NCBI GenBank assembly: GCA_921293015.1
Contig: OV121081.1
Location: forward strand, 59,537,022 to 59,601,021
DNA: 64,000 nucleotides
Direction of reading: 5' to 3'
From: Phorcus lineatus
Taxonomy: Eukaryota > Mollusca > Gastropoda > Trochida > Trochidae
Each line of letters begins with the position of its first letter. Positions within the stretch are counted from its first letter, which is position 1. This document shows positions 61,401 through 64,000 of the stretch, one piece after another. A model generated the notes under the pieces. The model was given only the letters and a program-made list of their open reading frames with translations, was not told the DNA's origin and did no database searches. The translations under genes and the position numbers were made by a program.

Positions 61401-63364
61401 ATTACTGAGGTGATTAAACTGTGCAAAAATCAAGTTTGATTAATGAAGTCATTTTAACAGTATTATAATCAGGATATAAACATACTCAACGACAAGAAAT
61501 CTTCGTAAAAATATATTTTGATGGTAAATATGTAAATGAAGACAGAGTCATGAAATATGATTGGGGAATAGGTGAAATTCAAACCTTACAATGATAAAAA
61601 ATGATCATTCAAAATAAAATATCGGACTTGTATAGTCCATAAGAACCCTTTCAAACAATGGCATGTAACCGTTTGAAAGTATTAAATCTATGAAGAAATC
61701 ATTCATTAAATTGACCAAACAATGAGATATGATCGTGATAGATATGAAAGATATAAATGAAGTGATTATAGTTGATGATATTGTCTAAATTCACATGGGG
61801 TCCGGTTCCATTTGAAAGTCAGGTGCGATTAGGATTTTCCGGATAGCAACTTCCTTATTGCTCGACGTTTCGGACTTAATGTTTACTCCTTCATAGATGA
61901 TGATTTCAAGTAAGGGTAAAATTGTTACATCTTCACCTTTTTCAATACTAAAGAAAATCATTACCTTCGCTTTGCATTCAGTATATATGAAGACGAAATT
62001 GTAATGACAAGTAAAACGTTCTCATATGACACAACATTGCCGTTAGACTGCAGGCTTAGAATAAGCTGATCTTGACAACTCCTTTCCAATATACTTTTGT
62101 TTGCTGTATAAGGACACAACATTGCCTTTAGACTGCAGGCTTAGAATAAGCTGATCTTGACAACTCCTTTCCAATATAGTTTTGTTATAAAAGGAGTTCA
62201 CCTGTTCAAGCCTCTCTACCAGATCCGACTTGTCTGTCTCCCTCCTGACTAGGTGGTTGAGGATGAACTTAGTGGACTCTGTCTTGCCCGCCCCCGAGTC
62301 TCCTGACACAACCACACACTGGTCCTCCCCCGAGTCCACCAGACACTGATACACGTGGTCTGCCACCCAGAAGATGTGAGCTGGCTGTCTACCCCTTACC
62401 CGCAGGTCTGTGTACCGGGTGTGATCCTGCAATATACAACTAACCGTCATGATGGGTGCTCTCGGTAGGGTCGGCTATGCTTATCATTCTTGAAGACATT
62501 TTCTTTCATTCATTCATTCTTATCAATATTCTTGTAGCGCAATTACCCAGTTCAAAGCGTTTTTCCCCCCATCAGTCATTGGATATTGCTTTTTATTGGA
62601 CATATTTTTGACAGTTTAAACTCCCTTATTACATAATATGTCTGTAAATTCCTCTATTTGGTATATAGAGTATAAGCAGTGCTTTTGCGGCTACCGTTTT
62701 GGTAAATAGAATGTATGCAAATTTTAAATTGCCGATATCGTAGTTCATGAGTATTTAATGCTACATGTACGTTGCATTAAATACTTTTGGTCTTCTTAGA
62801 ATTAACTCAATAGCCTGGATACGTACGTATTTTACAAATAACATATGCATTATCTCGGTGCGGGTTATTACAAATATCGATGAAATAAATGAGTAAATCA
62901 TAAGTGTTTCTTTCTGAAAATATATTCGAATGGAAAGCAGTGTAAAGTTTGTCAAATCTGATAAAAAATATCTTTTCATCGAAATACTTAGATAAAATGA
63001 AATTTCATTATATTTCTAAAACTTGTTTTAGAAACTCAAACTCAAAAAATGAAATCTTAATTAAGAAACACAATAGCATAAAAATTACAGCAATTTAGAA
63101 CATTCATAACTTTTAATACTAGTGACAGATTCGCGTTAATGAATAACCTCATGGAAAGTTAAATGAATTCTCCAAGTATGAAAATTTCAGCCTTTCTCTC
63201 GAACAGGGAAGTATATTGCTTCTGAAAATTAACCAAAACGCACAGGAGTCTTATCGAAAGTAAAACTTCTTTATTCTAAGCAAACAGATATAACTTACAT
63301 CTTGCCTGTAGATGCCCAACTGTTGACAAGGATTGACTGCGACAAGAGAGTCTCCAATATATCC
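32467..63364 (-). CDS. CS1: chitin synthase with N-terminal myosin motor domain (27 exons seen, 5' end outside window)
   Basis: Exons 5' to 3': 63364-63299, 62426-62202, 60950-60836, 58038-57888, 57472-57268, 55976-55784, 50774-50621, 50070-49845, 49553-49386, 48927-48785, 48666-48610, 48142-48076, 47544-47489, 47014-46865, 46449-46341, 45977-45924, 45407-45097, 44845-44671, 44392-44258, 43459-42510, 42056-41847, 41527-41448, 41329-41224, 40759-40606, 39940-39746, 35720-35384, 34244-32467. All have GT/AG borders and compatible phases; the sum is 6,570 nt, so 2,189 aa plus stop with no frameshift. The enzyme polymerises UDP-GlcNAc into chitin at the plasma membrane. The fused motor is thought to couple it to actin in shell- and radula-forming epithelium (known for mollusc CS1-type enzymes). 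The first motor residues and the start codon lie beyond 64000. Confidence 0.93.
35384..42056 (-). CDS. CS1: chitin synthase catalytic (GT2) exons, first part
   Basis: Exons 42056-41847, 41527-41448, 41329-41224, 40759-40606, 39940-39746 and 35720-35384. They carry the conserved CATMWHET box (residues about 1287-1294), [11 protein letters not shown] (UDP-sugar region), a polybasic insert [12 protein letters not shown], and the GT2 core [11 protein letters not shown] with the metal/UDP-binding DGD at about 1495-1497. [20 protein letters not shown] and the acceptor-site segment [13 protein letters not shown] follow. The last intron here (34245-35383) splits the codon before the EDRW motif. Nothing is missing from the active site. 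Confidence 0.93.
35721..39745 (-). other. 4.0-kb intron of the chitin synthase gene
   Basis: Bounded by donor AGG|GTAGG (39745) and acceptor CTCCAG (35721). The two flanking exons join in phase 0 to read ...VVRR-AENVF..., with no missing chitin synthase segment. The sequence is A/T-rich with a short (TA)n run near 36519. A 61-126-codon open frame pattern near 35937-36197 does not match any family I know. No mobile element is defined. Confidence 0.6.
42510..44845 (-). CDS. CS1: N-terminal transmembrane bundle of chitin synthase
   Basis: Three exons (44845-44671, 44392-44258, 43459-42510) encode residues about 817-1236. Hydrophobic helices include [68 protein letters not shown] and several more up to [19 protein letters not shown]. 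Such a helix bundle precedes the catalytic domain in type II chitin synthases. The 950-bp exon is the longest after the terminal one. The intron at 43460-44257 contains a TTAA MITE. Confidence 0.9.
43603..44069 (-). mobile_element. TTAA-flanked MITE in a chitin synthase intron, 467 bp
   Basis: Ends AGAGCCACTCCG and (inverted) AGAGCCACTCCC, with exact TTAA at 43599-43602 and 44070-44073. Near full-length match in inverted orientation to the element at 23198-23668. It lies wholly in the intron between the 44392-44258 and 43459-42510 exons, about 140 bp from the acceptor side, and does not disturb splice sites. Confidence 0.85.
45097..45407 (-). CDS. CS1: charged linker exon between motor and membrane parts of chitin synthase
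   Basis: The exon encodes about 104 residues. The first 35 are rich in Glu, Lys, Arg and Ala ([20 protein letters not shown]) and should form a single long helix or short coiled coil. The rest is Ser/Gly/Glu-rich and acidic ([14 protein letters not shown]), probably disordered and cytoplasmic. It occupies the place of a myosin lever arm. Acceptor ATACTAG at 45408-45409; donor CC|GTAAGT at 45096. Confidence 0.85.
45924..63364 (-). CDS. CS1: myosin motor domain exons of the chitin synthase
   Basis: Sixteen exons encode residues 1-713 of the visible protein. Motifs in order: [11 protein letters not shown] (N-terminal motor), P-loop GDSGAGKT at residues 64-71 (usual GESGAGKT, so E to D), switch [10 protein letters not shown] at 113-121, the LEKFRV segment, a relay-like region with switch II DISGFE at 381-386, [31 protein letters not shown] at the exon 47544/47014 junction, FAQRYATII, and the converter end FGKTKVFLK near 691-699. 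All nucleotide-binding elements are present, so ATPase activity is plausible. No IQ (light-chain) motif follows the converter. Confidence 0.92.
50775..52416 (-). other. 3' part of the 5.0-kb LINE-bearing intron
   Basis: No exon is present: the flanking motor exons join in phase 1 without a gap. Between about 51540 and 52330 the base composition is less A/T-rich than the surrounding introns and the text looks repeat-derived (for example a TGTAACG word near 51557), but no terminal repeats or coding remnants could be defined. Confidence 0.4.
52417..52449. repeat. (ATA)n / (TTA)n tail of the LINE
   Basis: About eleven ATA/TAA triplets at the 3' end of the CR1-like element. Simple-repeat 3' ends are usual for this LINE group and mark the 3' boundary. 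Confidence 0.85.
52512..55520 (-). CDS. LINE ORF2: apurinic-like endonuclease and reverse transcriptase
   Basis: About 1,000 codons without interruption. The N-terminal APE-type endonuclease shows [33 protein letters not shown] and a terminal SDHFF motif. The reverse transcriptase follows with [58 protein letters not shown] and the catalytic HAYADDTQ. The C-terminus has [15 protein letters not shown] and [13 protein letters not shown], typical of CR1/L2-group elements. It nicks target DNA and copies its RNA there. All expected catalytic residues are visible. There is no obvious native start codon; the frame continues upstream through intron sequence into a host exon. Confidence 0.9.
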   Translation of the reverse strand, partial: HALNSGYNLLSPEALYNVRRLGVCVSRKTKRGKKGGCRHQQNKYLKLSKSRKNHDLNVVLWNAQSSRNKTLELSDILLTDNIDILILTETWLKDKGDEAKLEELTPDGYDIIHKPRLNGQGGGIAVVYKSHISANLLNTNPTFMSFELLDLSVSCGRFTYRFVCIYRPPPSKKNRLSTTQFGEEFATLLTTLKQKELIILGDFNVHFDNKDNPETKKMMKLLESHDLIQHVDTCTHRSGHILDWVLSRDTQSLSSKLTVEDRLMSDHFFIKFSLPCDKPAKTKKHVTCRNIKKINRDEFRKDLLESGLLSDPPSDLDALCECYDSTLKALLDKHAPSKVKAISDRKTAPWYTPEIKAAKTNRRKSERKWRKTNLEVHRQIYKESRNVVATLIRKSKSEYCKTQIIDATSPSALYNFMFSLMGRENKKVLPDSTSHDALASDFSNFFVDKIESIRNDLDSADQQQAGDVNSYASEEKKLETFQPFSELDIIRLVRTSKPTYCTLDPVPTTLVLDHLDILAPVISKIVNLSLETGSVPAAFKVALVKPLLKKNGLHKNILKNYRPVSNLSFVSKILEKAVKVQLTAHLQAFGLYDKFQSAYRAQHSTETCLLRVANDVLRSADNQDLNLLVLLDLTAAFDTIDHDKLFQCLKNRMGISGTVFKWFQSYLYQRSQSVVIENASSDPVLLMCGVPQGSVLGPILFTLYTASLSDVIDRHDVPHHAYADDTQLQKSFSQSSSSTAINGLETCLFDIRSWMVQNKLKLNDTKTEVLLVGTNSKKKTLSESSLRIGDSSIPFSDVVKDLGVYLDSSMTMDKHIEHTCRTCFYHLRCIGQIRHLLTEDATSQLVRSLVLSRLDYGNSLLINIRQDLRMKLQRIQNASARLIFRCKKSSHTTPLMIKLHWLPVEARIDFKVLCVTYNCYHAVAPEYLQDLIHKHNQTRTLRSNDQLLLTVPKVNLKSFGHRSFSYCAPSLWNSLPFHIRNSPSLPVFKSSLKTHLFSKYYF
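55977..57267 (-). other. intron of the chitin synthase motor region
   Basis: 1.29 kb between the motor exons 57472-57268 and 55976-55784, which join in phase 0 ([14 protein letters not shown]). Very A/T-rich; no element or exon detected. Confidence 0.55.
58225..58305 (+). mobile_element. decayed tRNA-derived SINE head (candidate)
   Basis: GTTGGTAAGCTACTGG resembles a tRNA A-box region, and about 40 nt downstream the B box GGTTCGATTCC at 58286-58296 is a perfect match. The rest does not fold into a convincing tRNA and no element ends were found. Confidence 0.35.
58378..58717. mobile_element. second-family TTAA-flanked MITE, 340 bp
   Basis: The left end AAGAACAGCAGCACGTTT and the right end, inverted (AGGGCAGAAGCTCGTTTT), are imperfect inverted repeats bounded by TTAA at 58374-58377 and 58718-58721. 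A similar right-end sequence (CGTGCTACTGCCCCT then TTAA) occurs at about 57851-57869, without a detectable left partner. Non-coding. Confidence 0.6.
59535..59573 (+). repeat. Penelope-type end motif, copy 2
   Basis: CGAAACGTCG followed by AATACATGAAGAAGTTTATAATCC. Same core and same downstream AAGAAGTT...AATCC pattern as the motif at 22257-22290. The upstream stem is not preserved. Confidence 0.35.
60970..61458. repeat. 37-bp minisatellite, about 13-14 units
   Basis: The consensus starts GAGGTCATTAAACAGTGT and continues AAATCTGGAATGATTACT. The central units (about 61075-61250) are nearly identical, while outer units carry substitutions and small deletions. The array begins about 20 bp upstream (in transcript terms) of the acceptor of the switch I exon. 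There are no unique spacers, so it is not CRISPR-like. Confidence 0.92.
61820..61872 (-). repeat. Penelope-type end motif, copy 3
   Basis: Reading on the minus strand, CGAAACGTCG (61872-61863) is followed by AGCAATAAGGAAGTTGC and TATCCGG. It shares the core and the AATAAxGAAGTTG continuation with the plus-strand motif at 22257. Confidence 0.35.
62028..62186. repeat. two-copy tandem duplication, period 85 bp
   Basis: GACACAACATTGCC(G/T)TTAGACTG... through ...CTCCTTTCCAATATA(C/G)TTTTGTT occurs at 62028-62100 and 62113-62186 with only about two differences, so the duplication is recent. It ends about 15 bp before the donor of the P-loop exon. Confidence 0.9.
62660..62880 (-). repeat. unclassified dispersed repeat, copy 2
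   Basis: On the minus strand it contains TACGTATCCAGG, AAGTATTTAATG, CATGAACTACGATATCGG and ACGGTAGCCGC, collinear with the plus-strand copy at 22430-22640. It lies in the intron between the first two visible motor exons. Confidence 0.5.
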
Positions 63365-64000
63365 CTAAAAAGCAAACATCATTGTTGAGTGAAAACTAAA
63401 ATAGTAAAAAGCATAGTTTTGTGTGCATCAGTGCTAGGGCAAATATGGCGAAAAATATCTTAATTTAGGTTGAATTTTGTTAAGGGCAGGGCGTCTTTTT
63501 GTCTTCTAATACCTTTTCTTTATTTTCTTAGAAAAGTGTCAATTAGATACGTTATACAAACAAAATAAAAGTGTCGGTAAAAACTTTCATCAGAGACATA
63601 AAACTTACTCAAAAAAACATTTAAAATCATATAACATTTCTCGCATTTGTCTTCTCTTTATAGTACACTGAAAGCTTTCAAATCGAGTGATTTTCATTAA
63701 TTGTATAAGCAAATTTCAATTATTCTTTATTTTAAAAAATACTTTGGTAGTATGTAAATCCATGCTTTAAAATAATTGTCTTCACACTTTAAAAATTCAC
63801 ATGAGTTCATAAAAAAGAAAAAATTAACACACGTTGACAGAATTAAATGACAATTAAAACTGGAGGGTACAATGATTCGCGGAATTTTTTCAGATTTCCT
63901 ATTAAAGAAAAAAATCATTTTAATTGCAGCACGGTATAAGCATTTAATTCAAACTGAATCACACAAAACTCCAAGCACTTCTTGAAAAAACTTTCTTTCT
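63365..64000 (-). other. upstream intron of the chitin synthase gene, running off the window
   Basis: A/T-rich. I find no further motor exon here (no segment encoding the usual residues before YIGDS), so the 5' exons and promoter are outside the window. Confidence 0.55.

Larger units (their letters stand above)
60951..62201 (-). other. intron between P-loop and switch I exons, largely tandem repeats
   Basis: This 1,251-bp intron joins LERLEQ to [11 protein letters not shown] in phase 0. It is bordered on one side by a 37-bp minisatellite starting about 20 bp from the acceptor, and on the other by an 85-bp tandem duplication ending about 15 bp from the donor. A minus-strand Penelope-type motif is at 61863-61872. 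No exon inside. Confidence 0.7.

Noticed and set aside
60970..61458. CRISPR-like array of 37-bp repeats
   Set aside because: The units are directly contiguous without unique spacers, and the context is a eukaryotic intron; it is a minisatellite.

Overview
This window looks like nuclear DNA of a mollusc, most likely a bivalve. It is AT-rich and intron-rich and carries many transposon remnants. The strongest taxonomic clue is the long minus-strand gene on the right: a chitin synthase whose N-terminal half is a myosin motor domain, an architecture known from molluscs and a few other lophotrochozoans. I cannot name the species.

Layout, left to right. 1-6.4 kb: no recognisable gene. 6.6-12.8 kb (minus): two coding exons of a very large C2H2 zinc-finger protein (about 32 fingers, about 1,847 aa from the preferred start), with candidate 5' non-coding exons and a TATA box near 17.7-18.15 kb. 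Its long 5' intron holds three mobile elements almost back to back: a tRNA-derived SINE, a hAT derivative that still encodes a BED zinc finger, and a 167-bp MITE. 18.8-20.0 kb: 5'-truncated non-LTR retrotransposon. 21-23.7 kb: two TTAA-flanked MITEs, a Penelope-type end motif and an unclassified dispersed repeat. 24.1-28.9 kb: a pogo/Tigger-type DNA transposon with an intact DDD transposase ending in a PHD finger, flanked by TA and short inverted repeats, with a long-inverted-repeat element nested in its 5' part. A 151-bp palindrome abuts its right end. 30.0 kb: a 125-bp insertion with 13-bp target-site duplications.

32.5-63.4 kb (minus): the myosin-motor chitin synthase. I resolved 27 consecutive coding exons by splice sites and reading phase. 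They sum to 6,570 nt, exactly 2,190 codons including the stop. The N-terminal start lies beyond the right edge. Order of domains: myosin motor (P-loop, switch I, switch II, converter), charged helical linker, transmembrane bundle, family-2 glycosyltransferase chitin synthase core, C-terminal transmembrane segments and an acidic/basic cytoplasmic tail. The introns contain a nearly complete CR1-like LINE in the same orientation, further TTAA MITEs and two tandem-repeat arrays.

The two cellular genes have no visible functional link; they are simply neighbours on the same strand. The most notable points are the complete exon reconstruction of the fusion enzyme, the LINE ORF that stays open and in frame with an upstream motor exon, the TTAA MITE families, the PHD-bearing pogo transposase, and the modular finger blocks of the zinc-finger gene.
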